Shown: positions 1 through 4,921, counted from the stretch's first letter. The stretch is DNA of 5,127 nt from Bacillota bacterium (GCA_023413275.1 JAEZPX010000126.1:1-5127), one strand, 5' to 3'. Program-made: numbers and translations. Notes: a model not told the origin generated them from the letters alone.

Positions 1-918
1 ACCCTGAAGATGTGCATCTGCAATATTCCGGAAGCTTAGCTCACAAATTGGTTCTTCTCCAAGCTCCGGTAATACATTTGCGATATAATCGCCAAACACC
101 TTGTTGGGAGACAGAATCGTAATATTGTTTGCAGATAGTCTGTTCCGAAAGCGGTATAGAAGAAAAGCAATGCGGTGAAGTGCAATGGAGGTCTTTCCTG
201 AGCCTGCAACCCCTTGAATAATCATGGTTTTTGCTTTGTCGTTTCGAATAATTTGGTTTTGCTCCTTTTGTATGGTGGCGATGATGGATTTCATCTTTTC
301 ATCTGAGGTTTGGGATAGCTCTCTCTGCAAAACATCATCTTGAATGTTCACTGAGCTCTCAATTACATATTCCAGTATACCGTTTTTTATTTTAAATTGT
401 CGTTTGCGAGTCAGATTTCCTTCAATTCTACCCACAGGAGCCTCGTATCCTGCCCAACCAATTTCATAGTCATAGAACATGCTTGCAATGGGAGCACGCC
501 AGTCCACAATAAGAAGTTGGTGGTTGTGGGTAAAGGCAAAGCGTCCGATATAATGCTTTATTGCCTCTCCATCCCCATTTGTTTGAAAATCAATCCTTGC
601 AAAATAAGGTGAATCCTTTAGTTTGTCAAGCCGTTCCCAGATACCCACAGCAAAAGCACCGTTACGGTCGATCTGTTTTAGTGCAAGTTCGTTTTGAAAC
701 ATTTCATGGGGGTCAATTTCTCCACGATAGTCTGCCATATAGCGTTTGGCATCCATATATTCTTTGTCAATTTTTTTCACAGTTTCATTTGCACCTTCCA
801 CAGCGGCATCCAACTTTTCTTTTATCATAGATAGATGCACAACTTCGTCAGAAAAAGGCATAGAAGATGGAAGGGCAGGCACTGTTTGGCGCCTGCCGCT
901 TTGCGGTTTATGATTCAT
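1..918 (-). CDS. HelD-like UvrD/Rep-type helicase, N-terminal part (runs off the window)
   Basis: The frame is open from ATG at 918 to base 1 with no stop, giving 306 residues; the family is usually about 700-780, so the C-terminal half lies outside. Visible are a charged N-terminal helical region (about residues 25-100, the coiled-coil arm area of HelD), the HelD hallmark VDWRAPIASMFYD at 138-150, a Q-motif-like stretch around Q222, and a clear Walker A, GVAGSGKT, at 236-243 followed by SIALHR. ITILSPNKVFGDYI (266-279) matches motif Ia. HelD proteins are cytoplasmic ATPases that bind RNA polymerase and recycle stalled or post-termination complexes. A GGGAGGT ribosome-binding site (924-930) lies inside the end of the AraC-GNAT gene, and the two genes overlap by 11 bases, suggesting translational coupling. 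Another UvrD-like helicase is possible, but the WRAPIAS motif favours HelD. Confidence 0.9.
   Translation of the reverse strand, partial: MNHKPQSGRRQTVPALPSSMPFSDEVVHLSMIKEKLDAAVEGANETVKKIDKEYMDAKRYMADYRGEIDPHEMFQNELALKQIDRNGAFAVGIWERLDKLKDSPYFARIDFQTNGDGEAIKHYIGRFAFTHNHQLLIVDWRAPIASMFYDYEIGWAGYEAPVGRIEGNLTRKRQFKIKNGILEYVIESSVNIQDDVLQRELSQTSDEKMKSIIATIQKEQNQIIRNDKAKTMIIQGVAGSGKTSIALHRIAFLLYRFRNRLSANNITILSPNKVFGDYIANVLPELGEEPICELSFRNIADAHLQG
874..906 (-). repeat. Competing GC-rich hairpins just inside the helD-like start
   Basis: On the plus strand GGCAGGC (874-880) and GCCTGCC (891-897) form perfect 7-base arms with a 10-base loop. CCGC (896-899) and GCGG (903-906) form a second stem with a 3-base loop. 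The two share bases 896-897, so only one can form fully. In the mRNA they lie 13-45 bases after the A of the helD-like ATG. The GC content stands out against the surroundings. A role in tuning initiation is an inference. Confidence 0.4.
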
Positions 919-1762
919 GTGATACCTCCCTTGGTAAAATAAAGCGTTGTGTGGGATAACCGAATTCAGTAAGCAATTCCCCTTCTGCAAAACCTAATTC
1001 TTGAATTAGTTTTCGGTGTCCTATATCCGCTTTATCTCCCTCTCTGTAAGTTGTAATACTGATTTCTTTTTCCCCAATCAGCTCACCCATGACCTTATCC
1101 AAAAAAGCTTTGGGTATTCCTTTTTTACGATAAAGAGGATGGGTACCCATAAAGTCAATACTTCCTGTTTCGTAGGAAAAAAGCATAATGCCAACAGCCA
1201 TATTATTATCTTTCGTAATAAGTGCCTGATTGCTTTTGATATATTCTGATAACTTTAAAATATATTCATCTTCTTGCAAATGGGGGAAGCCGTCAATCAC
1301 CAGACGAACTAAGTCCATCCAAGAGGGGATATCATCCTCTGTTGCAAAATGAATTATCCATTTTTCTGATTCTTTTCTATTAAGCATGTCATATTCTCCC
1401 TCCAAACGAAACCTGAGTTGTAAAGGGTAAAATCTTTCGTTTTCTCGATATTGATTCGGCGGCAGCTTATACATAGCCGTAAAAATATTTGTAAAGGATT
1501 GCTGTGTTTCATATCCCGCCGTTAAAGCAATCTCCATGATTGGTTTTTCAGAAAAAACCAATAATTTTGCAGCTTCGGTAAGCTGACGACGTTGCACATA
1601 GTCATGGATGGTGAGGCCTACAGTATTGGTAAACACTCTGTGTAGGTGATATTTGGAGTAGTGAATCCCTTCCGCAACTTGTTCCAAATCCAATTTTTCT
1701 GTAAGATGGGTTTCAATAAATTGAATTGCCCTTGATATTTTTGTAATACGCTGGGGAATCAT
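908..1762 (-). CDS. AraC-family regulator fused to a GNAT acetyltransferase domain
   Basis: The protein has 284 residues from ATG 1762. That start was chosen because AAAGGAGG (1770-1777) stands 7 bases upstream; the earlier in-frame ATG at 1786 has no ribosome-binding site and sits inside a TATAAT box. The N-terminal ~105 residues form a two-helix-turn-helix AraC DNA-binding domain: LDLEQVAEGIHYSKYHLHRV at about 24-43, and IMEIALTAGYETQQSFTNIF at about 75-94 followed by PPNQYR. The rest looks like a GNAT fold, with AVGIMLFSYETGSIDFMG, then HPLYRKKGIPKAFL carrying the acetyl-CoA motif RxxGxP in place of the usual RxxGxG/A, and a terminal HRKLIQELGF helix. It probably binds DNA at its own and nearby promoters; the acetyl acceptor is unknown and the domain may act only as a sensor. 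The gene ends inside the start of the helD-like gene. An internal start at 1387 could release the GNAT part alone. Confidence 0.88.
   Translation of the reverse strand: MIPQRITKISRAIQFIETHLTEKLDLEQVAEGIHYSKYHLHRVFTNTVGLTIHDYVQRRQLTEAAKLLVFSEKPIMEIALTAGYETQQSFTNIFTAMYKLPPNQYRENERFYPLQLRFRLEGEYDMLNRKESEKWIIHFATEDDIPSWMDLVRLVIDGFPHLQEDEYILKLSEYIKSNQALITKDNNMAVGIMLFSYETGSIDFMGTHPLYRKKGIPKAFLDKVMGELIGEKEISITTYREGDKADIGHRKLIQELGFAEGELLTEFGYPTQRFILPREVSHES
1385..1403 (-). promoter_or_regulatory. Possible internal ribosome-binding site and ATG at the AraC/GNAT linker
   Basis: In mRNA sense GGAGGGAG (1403-1396) precedes ATG (1387-1385) by 8 bases from its last GGAG, or 11 from the first GGAGG. The ATG is residue 126 of the 284-residue protein, after the AraC domain and before the acetyltransferase region. 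Initiation here would give a 159-residue GNAT-only product in the same frame. The bases encode LEGEYDM, so a chance origin is possible. The AraC-GyrI gene has the same arrangement. Confidence 0.4.
1539..1562. repeat. Perfect 10-base inverted repeat inside the AraC-GNAT gene
   Basis: ATTGGTTTTT (1539-1548) and AAAAACCAAT (1553-1562) are perfect complements around a 4-base loop. The stretch encodes LLVFSEKPI, between the two helix-turn-helix units. It would form a small AT-rich stem in the mRNA. The loop is followed by A-rich arm sequence and there is no trailing U run, so it is not a terminator. It may follow from the amino acids encoded. Confidence 0.5.
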
Positions 1763-1769
1763 TTGACAG

Positions 1770-1777
1770 CCTCCTTT
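1770..1777 (-). promoter_or_regulatory. Ribosome-binding site that fixes the AraC-GNAT start
   Basis: AAAGGAGG on the minus strand lies 7 bases before ATG 1762 and is a near-full match to the 16S anti-Shine-Dalgarno. It lies downstream of the alternative ATG at 1786, which it therefore cannot serve. Confidence 0.8.
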
Positions 1778-1784
1778 CTTTTTC

Positions 1785-1826
1785 ATTATATATTTTTTTG
1801 AAAAGTGTTTTTGCTGAATCTTGCTG
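1785..1826 (-). promoter_or_regulatory. Candidate promoter and AraC-type operator of the AraC-GNAT gene
   Basis: A perfect TATAAT lies at 1790-1785 (minus), 10 bases before the GGAGG and 22 before the ATG. No -35 hexamer is seen at the right spacing (the position reads about CAAAAA). Next to it is a direct repeat, CAGCAA-N4-CAGCAA (1826-1811), with a 10-base period, one helical turn. AraC proteins bind two successive major grooves on one face, and activators often occupy a poor -35. Assuming transcription begins near 1778, the repeat spans about -33 to -48. Autoregulation by the encoded AraC protein is an inference. Confidence 0.45.
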
Positions 1827-1839
1827 TTTTTCTAATCGG

Positions 1840-1857
1840 AAGCATTTTAAAGTGCTT
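1840..1857. repeat. 18-base imperfect palindrome upstream of AraC-GNAT
   Basis: AAGCATTTTAAAGTGCTT pairs with its own complement at 16 of 18 positions, with AAGCA and TGCTT arms around TTTAAA. It lies about 60-80 bases upstream of the inferred transcription start and could be an operator for a dimeric regulator. It also contains a TAAAAT on the minus strand that could be a second -10, though no -35 was found for it. The remainder of the gap, 1858-2006, shows no gene or clear terminator. Confidence 0.3.
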
Positions 1858-2006
1858 GAATTGGAGGAGCAGATATATTTTGTAGGAATTTAGGCCATAA
1901 CAAAAAAGCCATTGCATCATGTCAGATAAGAACAGCTCAATTTGAAATACATTAAGTTTCCAAGGATGACTATTTTAGTCAATAACTTTATAAAATTTGG
2001 TTCATA

Positions 2007-2471
2007 TTACAGTGTGGGTGCGAAATACATTCTTTCAAGGTTACCTTCCCCATCATTTACCATTGTGAGGAAAGACCAACCACATTTCTCATAAAATGTC
2101 AGATGATCAGTTACCAAATATAAAGTTTTGATACCCATTTTTCCTAAATCTTTTCTTGCAAAATCTAAAATTTCTTTAGCGATATATTTTTTTCGATGTT
2201 TTTCCTCAACAAATAAAGCACATAAATTTGGGGTTAAATCAACACGATTATGAAAGTCATTTTCAATAATACCGGCTCCCCCTACAATTTCATCGTCAGG
2301 ATCAACAACGATATACCACTGGGGGATTCTGTTTTTCTGTTCAATGCAAGCCTGTATGCTTTCTTGATAGGCGTTAACAGGTATGCCCCACTTATCTGAA
2401 AACCAATTTGCAGCTTTTTCTGCAAATTGGGGATTGTCACAAAGTTTTTTTAATGCTATCTGTTGCATCAT
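2007..2471 (-). CDS. GNAT-family N-acetyltransferase
   Basis: The protein has 154 residues, a usual length for a single-domain GNAT. The start is ATG 2471 or the adjacent ATG 2468; GGAGG ends 4 or 7 bases upstream, and the second ATG has the better spacing. WYIVVDPDDEIVGGAGIIEN (52-71) fits the beta2-beta3 hairpin. PNLCALFVEEKHRKKYIAKE (81-100) is beta4 plus the acetyl-CoA pyrophosphate loop. IKTLYLVTDHLTFYEKCGW (114-132) is the beta5-beta6 end with the common FYEKxGW helix, and the protein ends with RMYF. The loop reads RKKYIA where most relatives have RxxGxG/A, so the first glycine is a tyrosine (Y96); this could weaken coenzyme binding. The substrate cannot be told. It is monocistronic by spacing, 244 bases before the AraC-GNAT start. 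No classical terminator is seen after it. Confidence 0.87.
   Translation of the reverse strand: MMQQIALKKLCDNPQFAEKAANWFSDKWGIPVNAYQESIQACIEQKNRIPQWYIVVDPDDEIVGGAGIIENDFHNRVDLTPNLCALFVEEKHRKKYIAKEILDFARKDLGKMGIKTLYLVTDHLTFYEKCGWSFLTMVNDGEGNLERMYFAPTL
2403..2430. repeat. Perfect 11-base inverted repeat within the GNAT gene
   Basis: CCAATTTGCAG (2403-2413) and CTGCAAATTGG (2420-2430) are exact complements separated by a 6-base loop. In the mRNA this stem starts about 40 bases after the start codon and encodes residues in PQFAEKAANW. It is the most perfect short hairpin in the window. There is no U run, so it is not a terminator; it may be a pause or stability element, or chance. Confidence 0.6.
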
Positions 2472-2494
2472 TTATCCTCCATTTTATTGTCACG

Positions 2495-2524
2495 TTGCCA
2501 ATGAATATTCACACCATGTGGCAA
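2495..2524 (-). repeat. Hairpin in the GNAT gene 5' leader
   Basis: TTGCCAATG (2495-2503) pairs with CATGTGGCAA (2515-2524), giving nine base pairs with one bulged G and an 11-base loop. It lies 24-53 bases upstream of the GNAT ATG. It could be a leader structure or a protein-binding dyad; no riboswitch class was recognised. Confidence 0.35.
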
Positions 2525-2564
2525 ATTAAATTTTTAACTTTCTCATTTGCCTTAGAAGTATTAA

Positions 2565-2593
2565 CTTATATTATCAATTTTCAAGTACAACAA
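2565..2593 (-). promoter_or_regulatory. Weak candidate promoter of the GNAT gene
   Basis: On the minus strand TTGTTG (2593-2588), a 17-base spacer and TATAAG (2570-2565) form a poor -35 and a good -10. A TG-extended TAATAT overlaps at 2576-2568. The predicted leader is about 85 bases and includes the hairpin at 2495-2524. The stretch is very AT-rich, so chance matches are easy. Confidence 0.3.
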
Positions 2594-2622
2594 ATTACCT
2601 TGTTTTTTCATATTTTTTGGCA

Positions 2623-3160
2623 TTACTCTAAAAGTTGTAATAGTTTTTTGGTTGTATTTGTATTTCTAACGGTGATTGCTATTATATGAAGATTTACCTA
2701 GGATTTTTGACAGTCTTGTTCTGGAGAACGTTTTGATTGGTGCGGACCAAAAAATAGCTTGTCCATGAAAGCTTCCTTTTTCATATTTCGGTTTCTCAAT
2801 GTCTATTTGCTCCAGAATATCTATTGCAGTGGCAGGAGGTATCACAAAAATTGCATTATGTTTTGATTGTGAATCGCTATCCCACCAAGATGGAGCATTT
2901 TGAAGAACAACAGTCAATTCTTGGGCAGATATGATTGTAACAGCAATGTAATTGAAACATATTCCTTATTGCCAATTCACAGCACTTTTAATTTCTTTCC
3001 CATCATCAATGGTGCTAGAAAAAATGACATTTCCACTATTGAAATAGGTCATTACATCCTAAAAGCCAATGCCTTCAAAAGTCTTTTTCAGCTCTGGCAT
3101 TGAGATTTTGTTTTTACCCCCTACATTGATCCCTCGTAATAGAGCAATATATTTTTGCAT
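2623..3160 (-). pseudogene. Decayed DUF1697-family gene (nonsense codon plus several frameshifts)
   Basis: Conceptual reading starts at ATG 3160 with MQKYIALLRGINVGGKNKIS, the typical DUF1697 opening. It is broken by TAG at codon 34 (3061-3059), exactly where GFxDV is expected, then continues DVMTYFNSGNVIFSS. Near 2975-2980 one base appears lost, which produces TAA at 2968-2966. In the shifted frame LAIRNMFQLH follows; about two bases are lost near 2946-2948, restoring the first frame: VTIISAQELTVVLQNAPSWW, HNAIFVIPP, then SRTRLSKILGKSS. Near 2682-2688 a net +1 shift moves the conserved tail ITVRNTNTTKKLLQLLE to another frame, ending at TAA 2625-2623. Corrected length is about 179 residues, normal for the family. 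DUF1697 has no established biochemical role. The 83-codon open piece at 2666-2917 is only a fragment of this gene. Confidence 0.87.
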
Positions 3161-3197
3161 TCATAAAACATCTCCATTGCTTATTAGAAATTCCATT

Positions 3198-3206
3198 ATT
3201 GTATCA
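3198..3206 (-). promoter_or_regulatory. Extended -10 promoter remnant of the DUF1697 pseudogene
   Basis: TGATACAAT on the minus strand is a TG-extended -10 (TACAAT), 37 bases before the ATG. No good -35 is seen. A GGAG lies 11 bases upstream of the ATG. The pseudogene may therefore still be transcribed. Confidence 0.35.
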
Positions 3207-3256
3207 TAGGTTGTCTTGAGATTATCTATCTTTTGAAACAAGTATGCACAGTTTAC

Positions 3257-3296
3257 CAAGTAGCACGGGCAAAACAGTGCCAGCCCATGCTACTTG
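3257..3296. repeat. Strong 40-base inverted repeat after the AraC-GyrI gene
   Basis: CAAGTAGCACGGGC (3257-3270) and GCCCATGCTACTTG (3283-3296) pair at 13 of 14 positions around a 12-base loop. The repeat begins 17 bases past the AraC-GyrI stop codon and is the likely 3' boundary of that mRNA. Neither strand has a U run after the stem, so it is not a standard intrinsic terminator. It may be a processing or stability stem, or one copy of a dispersed palindromic element. Confidence 0.65.
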
Positions 3297-3313
3297 AAAA
3301 CATTGCTTCCTAC

Positions 3314-4183
3314 TTATTTAATTGCTACAAATTCTATATAGCCTCTTGTACCAATTGGTTCCAGCTGTATGCGAGGGTTATTTTTATCCCAAGCGTAGCC
3401 AATTACGGATGGATCATACTTTTTAATTGCTTCCCAAACCTGTTCAATTGCATTGCAATAGTCTTCTTCGTGAAAAGGTTCCCCTTGGAACATTAAATAT
3501 TTTGAAGGGGGAAGGTCAATTACATCAAAGCCTTCCGGAATAACATCTGCATAATCTGTTGCAACCTCAACACCCTGCACATATTCTGAGGTGCCGGGTT
3601 TGATATAGCTTGCAGGAAGCCAAAGGGAAACGGGCTCTTGGCTAATGGATTTCATACTTAAAAGCAGTCCCCATACATCACAGCCAACCTCTTCGCAGTA
3701 GGCAAAATAATCAGTTGCCTTGATTCCTCGTTTGATAAGAACTCTTCTTGCTGGTTTCTCAATAACTTGAATAAATACATTTTTTACGTTTTCCATTTTA
3801 TTCTCCTTTCGGATAGCTTTATACTTTACGCCATAAGGGGTGAAAAGATAAAGAGGAATGGGAGAAACGGCATATTCCCGTGGATTGCAGCCAAATTCAC
3901 GAAAAAAAGCACGTTGGTATCCATCCACACTGCCAAAACCAAGCTCTAATGCAACATCAAGAATTTTGCAGGATTCATCACGCAGTCTTAGTGCTGACTT
4001 TGATAGTCGAAAACGCCGAATATAATCGGCAGGTGTTAGACTAGTGAACTGAGTGAAAAGTCGATGGGAATACCAAGGGGAAAACAAGGATACTCGTGAT
4101 AAATCCCCAAGGGTAATATTCTCGCATAAATGTTCGGCAATATAGTCTTGCATACGCTGTACAGCTTCTCTGTGCTCCTCCAT
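3314..4183 (-). CDS. AraC-family regulator with C-terminal GyrI-like effector-binding domain
   Basis: The protein has 289 residues from ATG 4183, with AAGGAGG ending 7 bases upstream (4191-4197). Residues 1-108 form the AraC DNA-binding domain: NITLGDLSRVSLFSPWYSHR (22-41) carries the first helix-turn-helix, and KILDVALELGFGSVDGYQRA (73-92) the second, followed by FFREFGCNPREY. Residues about 130-289 resemble the GyrI-like/AraC effector-binding domain known from Rob and BmrR-type regulators, which binds hydrophobic or cationic small molecules: VIEKPARRVLIKRG, CDVWGLLLSM, GVEVA, then DLPPSKYLMFQGEP, the acidic EDYCNAIEQVWEAI helix, and a RIQLEP ending. A role in sensing a drug-like ligand and activating nearby genes is an inference; no efflux pump lies in the window. 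A strong internal start at 3796 marks the domain boundary. It stands alone between non-coding gaps. Confidence 0.9.
   Translation of the reverse strand: MEEHREAVQRMQDYIAEHLCENITLGDLSRVSLFSPWYSHRLFTQFTSLTPADYIRRFRLSKSALRLRDESCKILDVALELGFGSVDGYQRAFFREFGCNPREYAVSPIPLYLFTPYGVKYKAIRKENKMENVKNVFIQVIEKPARRVLIKRGIKATDYFAYCEEVGCDVWGLLLSMKSISQEPVSLWLPASYIKPGTSEYVQGVEVATDYADVIPEGFDVIDLPPSKYLMFQGEPFHEEDYCNAIEQVWEAIKKYDPSVIGYAWDKNNPRIQLEPIGTRGYIEFVAIK
3794..3809 (-). promoter_or_regulatory. Strong internal ribosome-binding site and ATG at the AraC/GyrI boundary
   Basis: AAAGGAG (3809-3803, minus) is followed after 6 bases by ATG (3796-3794), codon 130 of the regulator. Sequence and spacing are as good as those of the genes' own starts. 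Initiation here would yield a 160-residue GyrI-like protein without a DNA-binding domain, the size of stand-alone members. The encoded linker reads RKENKM; AAG GAG codons can make such a site by chance. Confidence 0.5.
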
Positions 4184-4205
4184 ATTTGCACCTCCTTATA
4201 AACAA

Positions 4206-4249
4206 ATTTTAGCATTTGGCATTTGGAAAACGCTCGACGTTTTTTGCCA
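4206..4249 (-). promoter_or_regulatory. Candidate promoter with dyad and tandem repeat before AraC-GyrI
   Basis: TAAAAT (4211-4206, minus) lies 22 bases before the ATG and 10 before GGAGG, the same spacing as in the AraC-GNAT gene. No -35 hexamer is visible. The spacer carries a tandem CAAATGC repeat (4225-4212). Across the -35 position lies the dyad AAAACG-N5-CGTTTT (4227-4243), framed by TGGCA (4217-4221) and TGCCA (4245-4249). The dyad could be the operator of the encoded regulator. It could instead be a weak terminator for the HEAT-like gene, 18 bases past its stop, but the U run is only four long in that direction. Confidence 0.4.
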
Positions 4250-4266
4250 TTTTGATTTCTGGTGTT

Positions 4267-4713
4267 TTAAGAGTTTCGTATATCAAACAAGGCCTTTTGA
4301 ATATCTTTTTCCAAAAGGGGGCGCATACTTTCTTTGTATTTTGTCAGGTCTGCTTTATATAATGCGTTTTCAATAAGGTTTTTTAAGTCGGGTTTATATT
4401 TTGTAATGGATGGCAATACCTTGATGCACTGCCTTGCAGTAATGGGTTTTTCATCGGTGATATGTTTTAAATAGGAGTCAATGATTTCATCGATTTTATT
4501 ATCAATATCCCATTTTGCGTTGGCAGCAATCAGAATCAGTGCTCTTGCTCTGATATAAGAATTTGTATTGCTGAGCATTTCTACAAATATATGAAAAAAT
4601 GGATAGACATGTGGAGAAATAGCACTTTCATTTTCTAAGTGTTTCGTGCATTGGTAAGCTTTTTTATCGTCGCTAATTTCCAAGTTTTTGACGTACTCTT
4701 GAATATTTGTCAT
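4267..4713 (-). CDS. Small HEAT-repeat-like all-helical protein of unknown function
   Basis: The protein has 148 residues from ATG 4713. AAGGAG (4722-4727) stands 8 bases upstream, while the earlier in-frame ATG at 4761 overlaps the likely promoter and has no ribosome-binding site. The sequence is almost wholly helical and charged. NSYIRARALILIAANAKWD (51-69) and PITARQCIKVLPSITKYKPD (90-109) look like HEAT-repeat helix pairs with the typical Arg and hydrophobic pattern, and an N-terminal pair lies at about 1-45. No signal peptide, membrane segment or catalytic motif is seen. HEAT-type proteins are usually binding scaffolds. From memory, similar clostridial proteins have been labelled SufBD protein, but nothing here shows an iron-sulphur role. 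It is monocistronic or followed by AraC-GyrI after 83 bases. Confidence 0.78.
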   Translation of the reverse strand: MTNIQEYVKNLEISDDKKAYQCTKHLENESAISPHVYPFFHIFVEMLSNTNSYIRARALILIAANAKWDIDNKIDEIIDSYLKHITDEKPITARQCIKVLPSITKYKPDLKNLIENALYKADLTKYKESMRPLLEKDIQKALFDIRNS

Positions 4714-4720
4714 CTTGTCC

Positions 4721-4727
4721 ACTCCTT
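4721..4727 (-). promoter_or_regulatory. Ribosome-binding site that fixes the HEAT-like start
   Basis: AAGGAGT (minus) with GGAG 8 bases before ATG 4713. It supports the 148-residue product over the 164-residue reading from 4761. Confidence 0.7.
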
Positions 4728-4751
4728 TTTTGTTTTCTCCAATATATGTAT

Positions 4752-4779
4752 AGTATAGCATAAAAGAAGGACGAGTCTA
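4752..4779 (-). promoter_or_regulatory. Promoter of the HEAT-like gene
   Basis: TAGACT (4779-4774), a 16-base spacer and TATACT (4757-4752) with the TGC extension (4760-4758) form an extended -10 promoter. The inferred leader is about 32 bases. This is the best sigma-A-like promoter in the window, and it covers the region where a longer HEAT-like reading would start. Confidence 0.5.
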
Positions 4780-4921
4780 TTATATGTAGAAATTTTCTGA
4801 TATGAAGATTATCTTAATTATATTAAAATACAATAAAGTTAAACAAATAGAAAAATAATTTGATTTTATTAATATTTTAGTGTAAATTGTTGTTTAAACG
4901 ATAGAGGGGTGTGTGGATTTA
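4780..4921. other. Very AT-rich divergent intergenic region
   Basis: The gap separates the minus-strand genes from the plus-strand helix-turn-helix gene. It is mostly A and T. It contains small dyads, for example AAGAT-T-ATCTT (4805-4815) and the palindrome GTTTAAAC (4892-4899), which are possible regulator sites. No coding frame or RNA gene is recognised. Confidence 0.5.
4860..4888 (+). promoter_or_regulatory. Candidate promoter of the plus-strand helix-turn-helix gene
   Basis: TTGATT (4860-4865), a 17-base spacer and TAAATT (4883-4888) match four of six bases at each box. Inferred transcription starts near 4895, with a leader of about 27 bases. GTTTAAAC at 4892-4899 would overlap the start and could be an operator. 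Confidence 0.35.

Noticed and set aside
397..830. Two plus-strand frames over the helD-like gene
   Set aside because: They are antisense shadows of a strongly recognisable helicase and have no ribosome-binding sites or domain signal.
1967..1981. TGACTA-TTT-TAGTCA hairpin as a terminator of the GNAT gene
   Set aside because: The stem is six AT-rich pairs with no U run in the direction of transcription; at most a small dyad.
2666..2917. 83-codon open frame as an independent gene
   Set aside because: It begins at a TTG without a ribosome-binding site and matches the middle and C-terminal part of DUF1697; it is a fragment of the pseudogene.
3059..3061. TAG in the DUF1697 gene as a recoded amino acid
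   Set aside because: The same gene carries several frameshifts, and neighbouring genes use ordinary TAA stops; decay explains it better.
3350..3359. ACCAATTGGT palindrome as an operator
   Set aside because: It lies within the AraC-GyrI coding region encoding EPIGT and has no promoter near it; a 10-base palindrome is expected by chance.
3233..3496. Plus-strand frame spanning the inverted repeat and the AraC-GyrI 3' end
   Set aside because: Antisense to a recognised domain; composition is Cys/Phe rich as expected for a shadow.
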